Part shown: piece by piece, positions 35,014 to 46,639 of the stretch
How the letters are laid out: each line of letters begins with the position of its first letter
Numbering within the stretch: position 1 is the first letter of the stretch
Assembly: GCA_050084515.1 (NCBI GenBank)
Contig: CM114273.1
Span: forward strand, 19,406,001-19,470,000
Length of the DNA stretch: 64,000 nucleotides
Source: Blasia pusilla
Lineage: Eukaryota; Marchantiophyta; Marchantiopsida; Blasiales
Reading direction: 5' to 3'
Made by a program: the position numbers and the translations under genes
Notes under the pieces: generated by a model
Databases searched by the model: none
The model's input: the letters and a program-made list of their open reading frames with translations, nothing else
What the model was told of the DNA's origin: nothing

Positions 35014-38000
35014 ATGGCGATGGCGGGTTCGGCAGTGTGCGTTCCTTCATGGATCTCCATGCCGTTACCAAAGTGCAGACCGACCCCGAGCTCTCGGAAA
35101 CCCATACGCGTCCACACTTCTATCAGTGGGTGCCGCGCCCTGTCTCGTTTACTGTTTGTGGCCGCTAACGTTTGCTTCTAAAGCTTCAATTTCAGTAATT
35201 GAAGCATATCTCTTGCAAGGGGTTGGTTGCTGTATACTTCCTGAGCACAATGAGGGATTACAGAGACTGTTTGCGTCTCTCAGTGACTTTGGTTGTGGGG
35301 GCGGTAGAAAGGATAGTTTAAGCGGTCGCGACTTTCTGCATTTCCTCGACTGAGAGATGAAGGAGAGACAATTGAGCGGAATTGCTACAAGAAATTCAAG
35401 AGATTTGAGGTTTCAGCAATGGAATTATGCACTGAATTGTTTGAAAGAGCGTTACAGCGTTCATCACGAGCAATCTAGGAACTCTAGGGTCAAAGCACTT
35501 TGCGTGGGACTAGTCACCGCTGTCGGTTTGCAGTTTCCAGGTGAGCCGAAGGAAATGATCAGAGCATTTCCCGCAGGCTTTCCAACAGTCTCCTTGATGA
35601 ATTTTTACCAATGGGGAAGAGGCAGAGATTGGATTGGAATAGTGTCTGTTTTCTCACACCACCAATTTAAACCCAGTGAAAGGCATCCTAGAGGTTAAAA
35701 AAAATTCAACAAACCAACCCATTAAGAAAAAAATTCGTTGTTTATGAAAGGTATAGATTTGAAAGCTGCTCGCATTTGAGAGAGGCACAGCAACCGAAAG
35801 GTGAAGGTCTGAAAATCTTTGCTCTGAACTAGAGACCGTAATGCGGGAAGAATGTCGGCAGGGGCGATGGGAGACGGAGATCCAATCAGAGAATGGATCG
35901 TGGGAGAGGGTGGAGCAACGAAAATCACTCGTATAAGCCCGGTGGGTGGTGGCTGCATCAACACAGCCCTCCGTTACGACACTGATTCGGAATCCTTTTT
36001 TGTGAAGACCAACAGGCAAGTTACTCACAGCCTACTGAAACATGGCGAGGAGATCTCTCCCACGCGCACATGAATAAATGCCTGTAGACTGCGATGCATC
36101 TAGAATCTAGTGACATTAGGCGGTGAATATTCGAAAGGCCGGTTGAGAACGTGTGAGAACGAGTTCGCAACATTCCTCCTGCTACCTATGGGCTTTTTGA
36201 GAAAATAATGCGTGAGTTGCTTGGTCTACTATGTGTGACGGAAAAGATCGCCACTGACTATTCGGAAATTGCACTCACGATTTCTAGAGTCATTAAATTC
36301 CTCCAGCTTCGTTTTTGGAAAAACTAAGAAAACTCCCAGATGTGCATGCTTTACTTTGTATGCTGGCCACCGGAAATATTTTGACTTTGCCATGTAGGGA
36401 TATTGGGCCAGCCATGTTCGAAGCAGAAGCAGCAGGTTTGGAAGCTATGTTCGCAACTGGCGCCATTCGTATTCCAAAGCCTTACAAGGTAATACTGAAT
36501 TTCTCTCGCAGACTTCGTTTGATGGGCAACTAATCTAGTTCCAACCGAGTTAGTAAAGTTACATCACACTTTCAGGAAGGGCGGAGACGAATCTCATTGT
36601 TCTGATACTAGATCAGCATAGCTTACTCAGTATCGATGGAAGGAGAAATTTTCAATTTATTGTTCAGTTTCATGCAGTACGTAAGGTTTAGTGCGCTGTA
36701 CCACGTGTGTTTTCATAGAAGTATAAACTTAGGGTGGGGTGCAGAGGTTAGGGTTTAGCATCACTCATACAAGTATCAACATAATCGGGTTACAGTTTCT
36801 CGGAGCATCTTTATAGACTGGAGTGCGTGGATTGTCATTCACCAATGGCTGCATTGCAGGTTGGACCTCTGCCTCGGAGAGGATCGTACATCATCATGGA
36901 GTACATCAATATGGGAACATCTAAGGGGGGCCAGGTAGTTCACATTTCTCAATAGCTAATTGCGTTTGCATGTGAATATCTTGTCTCTCAATTTACCAGT
37001 CACAACAGTGAGCATCGATTAAAAACCTGGATGATGAGCTCTACTTGCTATGTTTAAGACAGTAAAATAACGACAAGGGATTTCAACTCACCGAGGTTTT
37101 TACTGGTCGTTTGCAGGCCGAATTGGGGCGCCAACTTGCAGAGATGCACAAAGCAGGCACAACTGATAAAGGGTTTGGTTTCGACATGGACAACACCATT
37201 GGCAGGTTTTTCTCCTCATACAATGTCATTGCCACCTCTCTAGTGAAATGAAAATTTTCGACTGTTATTTCTGATGCGGCCACGGAACTACCTTTTCTTG
37301 GGAACCCATCTTAATTTCGATTATCCTCCTTGGAAGTAATTTTCCATGGATATAATAGGTGTGGAATCGTAGGGTTTGATTGTCCTTCTCACTCTGTGAT
37401 CGATATTTCTGTAGTACTCCGCAGCAAAATCCTTGGACAAGCGATTGGGTCACATTCTTTCAGGAACACCGACTTCAGTACCAGCTTCAGCTTGCGGAAA
37501 AACAGTATCGTGACTACGACATCATGGAGAAGGGTCAGTATGATGCAGATTTCTTTTCCTTATGTTTGGAAAACAGAATATGTCTTCAACATTGCTGAAA
37601 AATCAGATGGATGCCCGAGTATGGGGACGTATTGGGAAGTGAAGAATTGAAGTCAGATACTAAGGAGTGTTGGCATGAGTTGGCAGTCGGCGTTTAGAAG
37701 AAAAGATAGACTCGCCCTGTCTGACCTAACTCTCCCTGAAATTGTAGAGCTAGAATGAGTGGCCTAAGTGATCAGAGAGCAAGCTACTAGCCTCGAATTT
37801 GAAGTACATGGAAGTAATGAAAGTTGGAAATTTCAGCTCTTTTCCTTGGCAAGCGAAGCTACTGAGAAACCAAAATGTACTAATTTCTGTGTCCAAAACT
37901 TGCCATGGTGCACCCTACACCTGTGGATTGAGAACACATTTTCTTCATAACTAAAGGTTGTTGGCAAGCATATACTGCGTTTATGAGTGAGGACAAGGTC

Positions 38001-39675
38001 TTTCTCGTGGGGAGTCTTGATGGGGACCTTATCTGTACCCATTGTTGATTTGCGCACAGGGCAGAGGTTGCTGGATAGATTACCTTCCTTCTTTCAGGGA
38101 CTTGATATCAAGCCTTGCCTTCTTCATGGTGATCTCTGGAGTGGCAACATCGCTGCTGATGAGAAAGGAGCTCCTGTGATTCTTGATCCTGCGTGCTACT
38201 GTGAGTATCTCTGTGTCTACTTTTCTGACCCCTGGATAGAGGCCCCCGATTAGAACGCTCTGAAACCTACAAGGAAGGACCTTCCACAATATTTGGTCAA
38301 GTCTAAAGATTTTCCACAGCTATCCAGCTATTTATCAACATCCCATGAGGTGGAGAATAAAAGCTACGGCTCAAGTAGAAATCTCTCATGACTGCAGTGG
38401 AGTAAAGAAAAGCTATGAGGGTTAAATCTTGGATCAATACAATACACATTGACCATTTTGATTACAAATGTACCCGGACAGTGTTCTTCTTTCTTTGTTG
38501 ATTTTTAGGTTTAAAAAAATGGCCGTTCTGATCGGGATCATTTGAACATTGACAAACTAGGCACACGTTATTCGGCACTTCACAACTCATTATATGCACT
38601 TTCAAATGCCTTCCAATTTTCTGCTCGTTTGAAATTTGGAAAGATATCTTCAGGGAATAAGAAAAAACTAGAGGAGCAAATTCAAAATCAGGTGAAAGAG
38701 ATGTGTTCTTTCGCTTCTAGCATAGATGTTAGTAGGGTGTAGATAAACGTTAAGGGGCTGGAAAATACAGGAACTTCTCCGCAAAACAAATCTTTCATGG
38801 AAAGCTTGAAATCTTCCCGTAATGATACTCAACGCAGTGAAGCCCCTGGAAACTAGCGCTTTCGTTCATTCTTCCTGGGAAACTGTTTACTTGTTTTGTT
38901 TGTGAAATTGTGCCGAGACTTGCAATAGGCTTCTGCCGGTCTATAGTTGGATCGAATCCTTCTTGTTTCAATTTTTTCCCCGCATATTCGAGGCTTCCTG
39001 CTTAATTTTCCAGTATAGCTGATCAAAGGATTATGAAACTATCAATCTTTTACTCTGACAAATTCCCACTCTGATGTAACAGATGGTCACAATGAGGCTG
39101 AATTTGGAATGTCATGGTGCGCTGGATTTGGATCCAGCTTCTACAATGCATACTTCCAGGTAATCTTTCTACAAATTTGTATCTTGAGACGTACTCTGCC
39201 TTACCGGATCGATTATATGCTGGCAATGTGGACCAGGTCATATGCTCTCATGTTACTGTCTTATCTCGTAGTTTGTTCTCTAAGCTTTGAGTTTCGTCCT
39301 TATCATGCCTTCACACTATAGCAGCTTGCATTGTTCATCAGACTCTATTACGGCTAGTGGTGCCTATCATAAACTCTAAACGGTGAGGGAGTTTCATCAT
39401 GTGCGTATAGAACAAAAGTGCAGTGAAATGTTCACACAATTTTCATGCCAGATAGAAGGTATGTGGAATCAGTTGTAGAACGAATGCATGAAGCCCCCAG
39501 ATGCTCACGAGACTGCACAACAATTTTGCTGCAGGTGATTCCAAAGCAGCCCGGGTTTGAACAAAGAAGGGAACTTTATAGACTGTATCACTATCTGAAC
39601 CACTACAACTTGTTTGGTTCGAGCTACCGTTCTTCGTGTATTTCGATAATAAAGACTTTCACAAACCTTTCATGA
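35014..39675 (+). CDS. FN3K: Fructosamine/ketosamine-3-kinase, nine exons, predicted plastid form
   Basis: This protein-repair kinase phosphorylates sugar adducts on lysines so that they fall off. Proposed exons: 35,014-35,125; 35,862-36,015; 36,398-36,488; 36,860-36,934; 37,117-37,205; 37,415-37,533; 38,060-38,200; 39,083-39,159; 39,535-39,675. Together they give 999 bases (332 residues and stop), all phases agree, and no internal stop is present. Family motifs: [10 protein letters not shown] and FFVKTNR (ATP-binding N-lobe), YIIMEYI (hinge), [10 protein letters not shown] (catalytic loop, Asp at about 38,131) and [20 protein letters not shown] (metal-binding Asp at 38,185). The C-terminus [18 protein letters not shown] is typical of plant members. 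The first exon is rich in Ser, Pro and Arg, as in a chloroplast transit peptide. That exon is inferred from phase and composition; an ATG at 35,852 would give a 298-residue cytosolic form. This is the only intact gene in the window. Confidence 0.93.
36016..36397 (+). other. GC-AG intron in the ketosamine-3-kinase gene
   Basis: The exon ends AACAG and the intron begins GCAAGT, the classic form of the rare GC donor; it ends in CATGTAG. Only this junction joins FVKTNR to [11 protein letters not shown] in phase. The other introns of the gene start with GT. Confidence 0.85.
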
Positions 39676-42310
39676 TGAAGAGTCGATCCACACTGTAGGT
39701 GGTGTAATAGAAAGTCTGAATGTTGGGGACTGGAGAATGTGGGAACTAGATTAGTAGAACAGTACCAGAACTGTTATTGGAGTAATCAGTTCAACCTATC
39801 ACAGGACGAGCTGCCATAGATTATTCAACTAAGGGTAGTAGATTGTATGAAGTGAGCGTGGCTAGTGAACTGTCCTGTTTGGAAGACTTGGAAGTTGTCA
39901 ACAAGTTAGAAGCATCAATCTAGACCTGATAAGTGGTGGTACGTAACAAGCATCTTAAATCGAACAAGTATGAAGCAAGTTTCTCCTTCCCGATGAGGAC
40001 AGTTTAGTAAAGCCACCAGGTCAAATGATGGATGTATCTGATGTGTTAGTGTATAATACAAAATGTTCCTGTGAAGTCTTCATGCTTTCAAAATAAACCC
40101 TAATCCTTAAGGAACGGAAGAGATGCAAATCAGTCTAGCTCTTGGGATTCGTTGACTTCATGAATCTTCTACGTTAGTAAGCTTCATCTCGTCTTCTTCT
40201 GATGGTAACTCCTCCCATTCACTTGCGTGCATCTGCAAAGCATCGAGTTTGGTCCTGCGTGAACATGTATTTCGTGATTTGACAATATTGAAGCTCGGTT
40301 CTTTCCATAGGTAGAAATCTAGACTAGGTTCCTTGGAAGCTATCCCAGGTGAGATACTTTAGGAAGTTCCTGGGCATTTATCCATGCACAAGGCTTGCTT
40401 AGGGAATTGCCAATGTTTGAAGAGATGCAGATGGTCTTGAACAGATAACACTCCTGTTGAGACAAAGGGACACTGTCGGTCTGAAGTAACCACCACTCAG
40501 CAGTTTGCTTCATTGAGCTGTGTGTGTGTGCGGCTCCGTGCATGTGACAGTTTGATACACGGAATCACACACTCTGAATGTGTTCGTGGGGTTGTGCCGA
40601 ATGTGTTCTGTGGGACATTCAGTCACGTATGGATTACAACAACCTGTCAGAATCATCAGTTCATTCTGTGCAGTTTCCGTGGCGCCTCAACTTTGAATAT
40701 CACACCAGACCAAGTCACCGACGATAGCAGAAAGATCAAGCAACTACAGAAAAGAGGTGAAACCCGAACTCGCTTCGAATGCCTAAAGCACGCTTGCAAT
40801 TGGGGAGATAAGAGAAAGTTCCGGGATAGTGTCCGACCTGACAAAGATCGGTCACAAGAGCTTTTGGCGCGCTAGCAATTGAGGAGACCCGAGAAACTTC
40901 TAGGATCATGTCGGAACGGACAGAAATTCGTCATATTGATCCGCGAAGCCGAACTATCGGTGGTTCTGTGCTTTTGGAAAGAGCTGATGTGGTTTCCAAC
41001 GAGGTAAATGTACTCCAGATAATGAAGCTCATTACTTTATTGTTGTATATTGCAAAGGTCACTCGGTTTCAAAGACTTTCAAAATCTGACATCCCTGTGT
41101 GGAGAAGAGGTCCATGCCCATCACTCACGGGATATTAACTTAGTGTTGTTTATTTGGATTAGTTTTATCCGAGAGTAGAGTGATATTTACATCTTGTTTG
41201 AGATTAGAGTGAGACCCTAAAATGGCGAGTTTGCTCATAGTTTCTTTGCGCCCGTGTGGGGGGGTGTTAGGAGGGTGAGGCGGATATACTGTGGTATGGT
41301 GCATCAAATTTTTTTTCTTTTTGGCTATATGACCGAAGCTGCATGACCGAAGCTGCAATAGGGTTTCGCATCATTCCGCGCATGCGTGCAGATTTCATGA
41401 TACATGAAATCACATATATCATGTGTGATTTATTAGGGTGATTTTCTAATTTCTTCCAAAACTTGGATTCTTATGGTACGAAAAGAATCAAAGTAATATG
41501 TCTGCCTATTGCTATTGTTGTCCATGTGTTGAGAAGTAGCCCCTTCCCATATCTCTAGTCAACACATGAAGCATTGTTCATCCATGGTTGCTAGGAATGT
41601 CTAACTTTGACCTAGCACTAGAACCCAAGATCCATTGCAATAAATCATTCTTCATGTGGGAAGAAAATCCAACTAGAAATCAAGGTGCTAGTTTGATCAA
41701 TAATTTGAAAGTTTTATCCCATGGTGAGAGATTATGTCTCCAACACATTTGTACTTCTACGTCCATGATCATCCGGTTGAGGGAAGAAGAACTTGAAAGC
41801 ACCCTTCTTACTCTGACCATGAGCTAGAACTAGCATCCAAGCTCTGTGGCATTACGTAATTCCATAGAGATAGAGAATATCCAATAGCAACGGAGGAGCG
41901 CATCTTGAAAACACATCCTAAGGATTTGTGCATGGACCATTCAACTTTTTTTACTTGCGGCTACCATTAGTACCATGCACAAGTTTATATAACTTTTCAT
42001 GATTAATACTCACAGTTTTCAATTTTTTTTAATTGATTTAAAAAGATCTAATCCTATTAATTCGAAAAGGAAAAAATCCAACTAAATGTTAAGAGTAAAA
42101 ACAACACTCTCTAATAATAATAAAAAATTATTTAAATTATAAGACGGTAATTTTTTCCCATGGCAAATGTTTGAGCCTTTGTCAACAAGGCCGGAATGAG
42201 AGCAAATAAAAGGAGATCTGTTCCCATTTATTCGGGTCTTGTTTCCTTCTCTTACCTCCGTCCAACTAGATCCTTCCGACTGGCCAGGCGGAACAAAGAT
42301 CACGTCTAAA
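39676..42310. other. Downstream host-like region, no recognised gene
   Basis: Frames of 60-120 codons (40,513-40,875 plus; 41,588-41,827 plus) show no known motif. Small features seen are a 14-base tandem copy of GACCGAAGCTGCAT at about 41,331-41,356 and an AT-rich block at about 42,000-42,140. Confidence 0.4.
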
Positions 42311-42312
42311 AA

Positions 42313-43324
42313 GAGTGATGGAAAACCCATCGCCCAAGTCAAAAGAGGGGACTCAAAGAGTCAAAACCCGAAGGCCACAACACGACTGGACAAGGAAGAA
42401 GGGGGCATTCCCCGTGTTAATTTACGGAAACTCGAAGAAAGAAAAGAGTCTAGAGACAATATGGGCTTAATCCGAGATCAACAAGAGAGCTATGACTACT
42501 ACTAAGTGGGCCTCGCAACCAAGAGGAGGACCCCTTCAATCCTCACCCGCCGGAGGAAATCCCATTAGCCGGCACGCGCAACGCTATGGAGATCATGTTA
42601 CAATGTGCTCGGAGAGTGGACAACCCATTTCTCATGTGGAGATGATGGGCACTACTCGTGAACGAAGTCGGGATTCCCCCATAGCCCCATACATCTCTAT
42701 GGACACGGGGATGAAGATGGTTGTGGCGGGCGTGGTAGATATGTGTCTTCTTCGGGAGCCGCCGCGCCGCCGCTCCAAGTGTAGCATTCGCCCTTGGGCC
42801 ACCACTGGGCAAGCGCCTCCGGCATAGGAAGAAGACATATCCACGTCGACAACCACAGGACACATCTTCATGTAGAGATCGGGCCATGAGGGAATGTAGT
42901 AGGGCTATGGGGCACATGGAAGCCACTCTCGAGCATCTGAACATGATATCCCTGACCGCATCCATGGCTATCCTCTCACCCCAACTCGAGAAATGGGTTG
43001 TCCCAAATGCACACCAAGTGGATCCAGCTCGGCGACACTCGCGGGTCTCCAACCAACCACCGATGGTTGGGAGGCCCAAAAGCGGAACGGGCTCGCTGTG
43101 GTATAGGTAAGTGGTGCGAGCATCGACGCACGCGGAATCTAGTATTCACGTCAAGATCTCTCTCGCCCATCCTCTTTGATATTGTCTCGGTTTGGTGAGT
43201 TTTCGTAAATCGGGGGGACATCCACGTGTTAACATTTACGGAGGCTAGTTCGAAGAAAGAAAAGAGTCTAGTTGGATACTGGGCTTAATCCGAGATCACA
43301 AGAGGAGCGGGTTTTCCATCACTC
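42313..43324. mobile_element. 1-kb unit bounded by a perfect 16-base inverted repeat
   Basis: GAGTGATGGAAAACCC at 42,313-42,328 has its exact reverse complement at 43,309-43,324. Just inside lie imperfect direct repeats of about 90 bases (about 42,403-42,490 and 43,213-43,305) sharing GAAAGAAAAGAGTCTAG and GGGCTTAATCCGAGATCA. The interior is GC-rich and open on both strands over several hundred bases without a recognisable product. It could be a non-autonomous DNA element or a recombined LTR fragment; no target-site duplication was identified. Confidence 0.45.
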
Positions 43325-43467
43325 GATTTCCGGGAGGACCATCTTCAATCTTCGAATAGATTTTGGCGTGCGATGCGATTCTCGATTCGACACTTCCGAC
43401 TCGCCGTCCGTTAAACCTTCCTATTCTACGGTCGGGACGATTCGTCTTCTCCGCGACGTCCTTCTTT

Positions 43468-43488
43468 CTATTATTATTATTATTATTG
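43468..43488. repeat. (ATT)n microsatellite
   Basis: A run of about six ATT triplets (CTATTATTATTATTATTATTG), a plain simple-sequence repeat. Confidence 0.8.
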
Positions 43489-43559
43489 AACCTCTTCTCA
43501 TTCATATTTTTTTCCATTCGAAATTTTTTTTGCCATCCTAAAATATGTCTTTTTTTCAT

Positions 43560-44040
43560 TTTTCCGGCCGTTTATGGTTGAGAATGGTTAATGATGGAGA
43601 TTTTAAAATTTACTTATGCAGAGCACGGGCACCTCACTAGTCTTATATAAAAAACAAGGCCGTTACAACTATTCTAACAAACAAGTATGCGGCCCCCGGT
43701 TTGCTTCAGAATGTGGGAGATTTTATTATAAGCAGAGAATAGGGAAATGATGAACCGGTTCACTTGGGTTACCAACTGCGGTCACGTAACCTTGGCCGGG
43801 CACGCCCTTGATCTACTCCCCGATTCACGGGCTGGTTAGAAGTAAGTGGGTCCTTATGAAGTGGATTCTTCTGAGTTAGTAATTACGAGACAAATGTTAT
43901 AGATGCACTCACACTATAAGCGAGGTGGTAGCTCTGTTGTATCATATTTTGTGTAGCAAATTTTATGCACGAAACTCACTAATGTGTTAATTTTCTGAAT
44001 TGACGGTTAAGACTAACAACACTTGGCCATTATTATAACT
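43560..44040. other. Spacer between the 1-kb unit and the truncated gypsy element
   Basis: No coding motif was seen on either strand. The gypsy integrase core stops abruptly at about 44,045, so its C-terminal part and the 3' LTR are missing; this spacer shows no similarity that I could see to the LTR family at 51.9 or 58.2 kb. Confidence 0.4.
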
Positions 44041-44044
44041 GGAG

Positions 44045-44545
44045 CACAGGTAGGCGCAATCCTCTCTTCACCGTCTGTACTACTCTCTCCGCCAACCCAT
44101 CCGCCTCAGGATGATCTCTGGACGTGGTACGGTGATCTATCAGCGCTTGATCACACAAGGCCTAAAACTCGCCCCTGAACTCGGTACCCTAGTCAGTCAA
44201 CACCTCCGCCGGTGCATCAAAGTGACTAAGCACACGATCTAGAAATGCATAAGCTGTTCCCTCGCTTGCCTTGTCCGGTAGTGCCACCAACTCTATCCAC
44301 TTGGAGAAATGCTCCACCATGACCAACACGTACCCGTGATGACGTCCCGTCAATGGCAAAGGTCCCGCAAAGTCTAAACTCCATTGATAACCTAAATCTA
44401 TAATCGGAAAAGGATGTAACAGCGGAGTGGGAGCATTGAAGGATGCTCACACTCTGTCACATACCATACATCTGGCCACAAACTGCTGTACCCAAGTATG
44501 CATGCCGCGCCACCAATACTTAACCTGGATTAAGCTGTAAGTACG
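44045..44545 (-). pseudogene. Element A integrase, truncated at the C-terminus
   Basis: The HHCC zinc site is visible (EELGHFGVKRTY near 44,540-44,580 and ARCMVCDRV near 44,455-44,480). The core follows, with SLDFAGPLP for the first Asp (near 44,365), LTD-stop-GTEF for the second (44,180-44,205, with TAG in place of the Gln codon) and DHPEADGLAERVVQTV for the catalytic Glu (44,070-44,120). The sequence ends at about 44,045, so the SH3-like part and any PHD finger are absent. Confidence 0.8.
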
Positions 44546-45560
44546 CTTTACTCCAAAATGCCCCAACTCCTCATGGGCATCTCGCACTACGCGTGCTCAC
44601 TGGGAAGGATGAGATACGACTCGTATCCTACCATCTTCCCATACCCACAAAATGTGAGTCCCCTCCCACCTGAACCTCTTGGCTCTTTGAAGGATCCGAT
44701 CCCGCTCCCTAGCGCTCACTGTGCTCGCTATAACATCAATGCGCAAGAACTCCACAACCTCCATGTCATCATGGATATCGCGACCACCTGTTGCCTCCTC
44801 ACTAACCTCCGGATCCAAAGACTCATCATTCGACCCCACCACTAGAGTCATCACCTGAGAGTGACCTACCATAGTCAACCAACAAAGATAGGCAGATGCA
44901 TGCCAATTGGGCACCATCTCCTCATCACTCTCTCCGTGCCATCGAGCTCCTGTGTCATCTCTCTGACTCGGACATGGGTTACGACTCAACCCATCCGCAT
45001 CTTGGTTGAGCCGACCTGGCTTGTGAACCACCTCGAACTCATACTCTTGTAGTAATAGAGCCCACCTGGCAAGCTTTCGCGTAAGCTTGTAGGACTCCAT
45101 CAACCACCTCAACGGCTGATGATCAATGATAAGTGTGAAAGGGTTGCCGAATAAATAGCACCTGAAATGTGCCACGGCCCACACTGCACCCAAGCACTCT
45201 CCCTCGTAGGAAATATACTTTGCCTCCGCAATGTTGTTCGATCGACTCGTGTAAGCCATAACGAACTACCTCTCCTCGTCATCCCTCTGAGTAAGCACTG
45301 CTCCTAGACTCAACATGCTCCAATCCGTATGTAACTGGAATGGGCGATCCCTAACCGGTCTCTGTAAAATGGGTGAGGACGTCAACCTGTCCTTGAGCTC
45401 CTGAAATGCTCGCTCCTGATCATCTCCCCATACCCAAACCTGATCAAGTCTCGTCAACAAGGTCAAAGACTTCGCGATCGCACTAAAACCCTTGACATAC
45501 CGTCAATAGAAGTTCGTCAGTCCAAGAAACGCTCGGACTCGACTCACATCTGTAGGGCGT
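44546..45560 (-). pseudogene. Element A RNase H and integrase linker
   Basis: The 220-codon frame 44,597-45,259 starts with YEGECLGAVWAVAHFRCYL and DHQPLRWLMES (RNase H catalytic Asp region), continues with HKPGRLNQDADGLSRNP and then a long acidic linker. The preceding frame 45,266-45,466 holds the RT thumb and connection (LLTRLDQVWVWGDDQERAFQELKD). Two frame changes separate these parts. Active-site residues are mostly kept, so decay here is recent compared with the copia and chromovirus copies. Confidence 0.8.
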
Positions 45561-46414
45561 GGAATTTGCACAATAGCCTCCATCTTTTTCTGCTAAACGC
45601 CCAACCCACTCGGGTATATGGTGTGTCCCAAGTACTCAATCTGCTCTTGAAAGAATCTGCACTTGCTTGGATATAACCTTATTCCATGTAACTCCAATCG
45701 CTGAAACACCTCCTCCATGTGTTGCTCATGCTCCTCAGCCGTGGAACTGAAGATAAGAATATCATCTATGTAACATCGTACAAAATCCAAGCCAGCCAAA
45801 ATCCTATCCATCACTCTCTGAAACTCAACAGGCGCGTTCTTCAACCCAAATGGTAAGAACCGCCACTGATACAAGCAATCTCTCCCGAACCGATCTATCC
45901 CCAAGAATGTTGTCTTCTCCCTGTCCTCCAACCTGATAGGAAGTTTATGATAGCCAACACGGAGATCTAAAGTACTGAAGATCTTTGCATGCCCTACCGC
46001 ATCAAAGATCTCCATAGGATTAGGCATGGTGTACCGATCTGACATCGTCTGTCGGTTGATAGGACGGTAATCTCCACACATCCGCCTATCCATCCAATTG
46101 CCATTCATATCCTTCTTCGCCAACATGACTATGGCAAATGCATACTCCCCATGTGATAACTCCACAAGTCCTGCCTCCAACAAGTCCTGACTCGTGCTCT
46201 GAATCAAGGCTCGCTCCATATCAGAATACATGTAGGGTCGACGAAAGATCAGCGTATTACTAGCCAACTCAATCCGTATCCCGGGACCCTTCAGCGTGCC
46301 CAAGTCTCTCATACTGAAGGAAAAATAATTGACATGCCCTCTCAAAAACCTATGAACTCGCCGTCGTTCTCCTCCTTTCAACTTGAGACCTATCACAGGC
46401 TCCCAAGTCTCCAT
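45561..46414 (-). pseudogene. Element A reverse transcriptase
   Basis: A 273-codon open frame covers nearly the whole RT: DRRMCGDYRPINRQT (motif with the fingers Arg), FSTLDLRVGYHKLPI (first catalytic Asp), LPFGLKNAPVEFQRVMDR, and CYIDDILIFSS at about 45,755-45,780 (catalytic YIDD). A TAG ends the frame at about 45,593 where element B has a CAG glutamine codon. RT catalytic residues are intact. Confidence 0.85.
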
Positions 46415-46639
46415 TGTGACCTCACTTGGAGAGGACGCAACCTCCGGCTTTGGTTGCTATGTAGCAACCCTAGCCACCTCTGCAACAGCCACTCCACTCT
46501 GACCTCCTACACCATGCTTCACATCCAAAAAATGAACATGTGCTGCTCTGGCCGCCTTCGCACTCTCCGCTCGAACGACGTCCTAGGAAGTCCATGGGTG
46601 CCTATCTCTCCTCGTCTCGCCCCCAGCCAATGCCTGTAC

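Noticed and set aside
35852-36073. ATG at 35,852 as the only kinase start
   Set aside because: Kept as an alternative, but the upstream exon joins in phase and looks like a transit peptide, so the longer form is preferred.
42543-43079. 178-codon minus-strand open frame
   Set aside because: GC-rich stretch open on both strands, no recognisable motif, Cys/His content without regular spacing.
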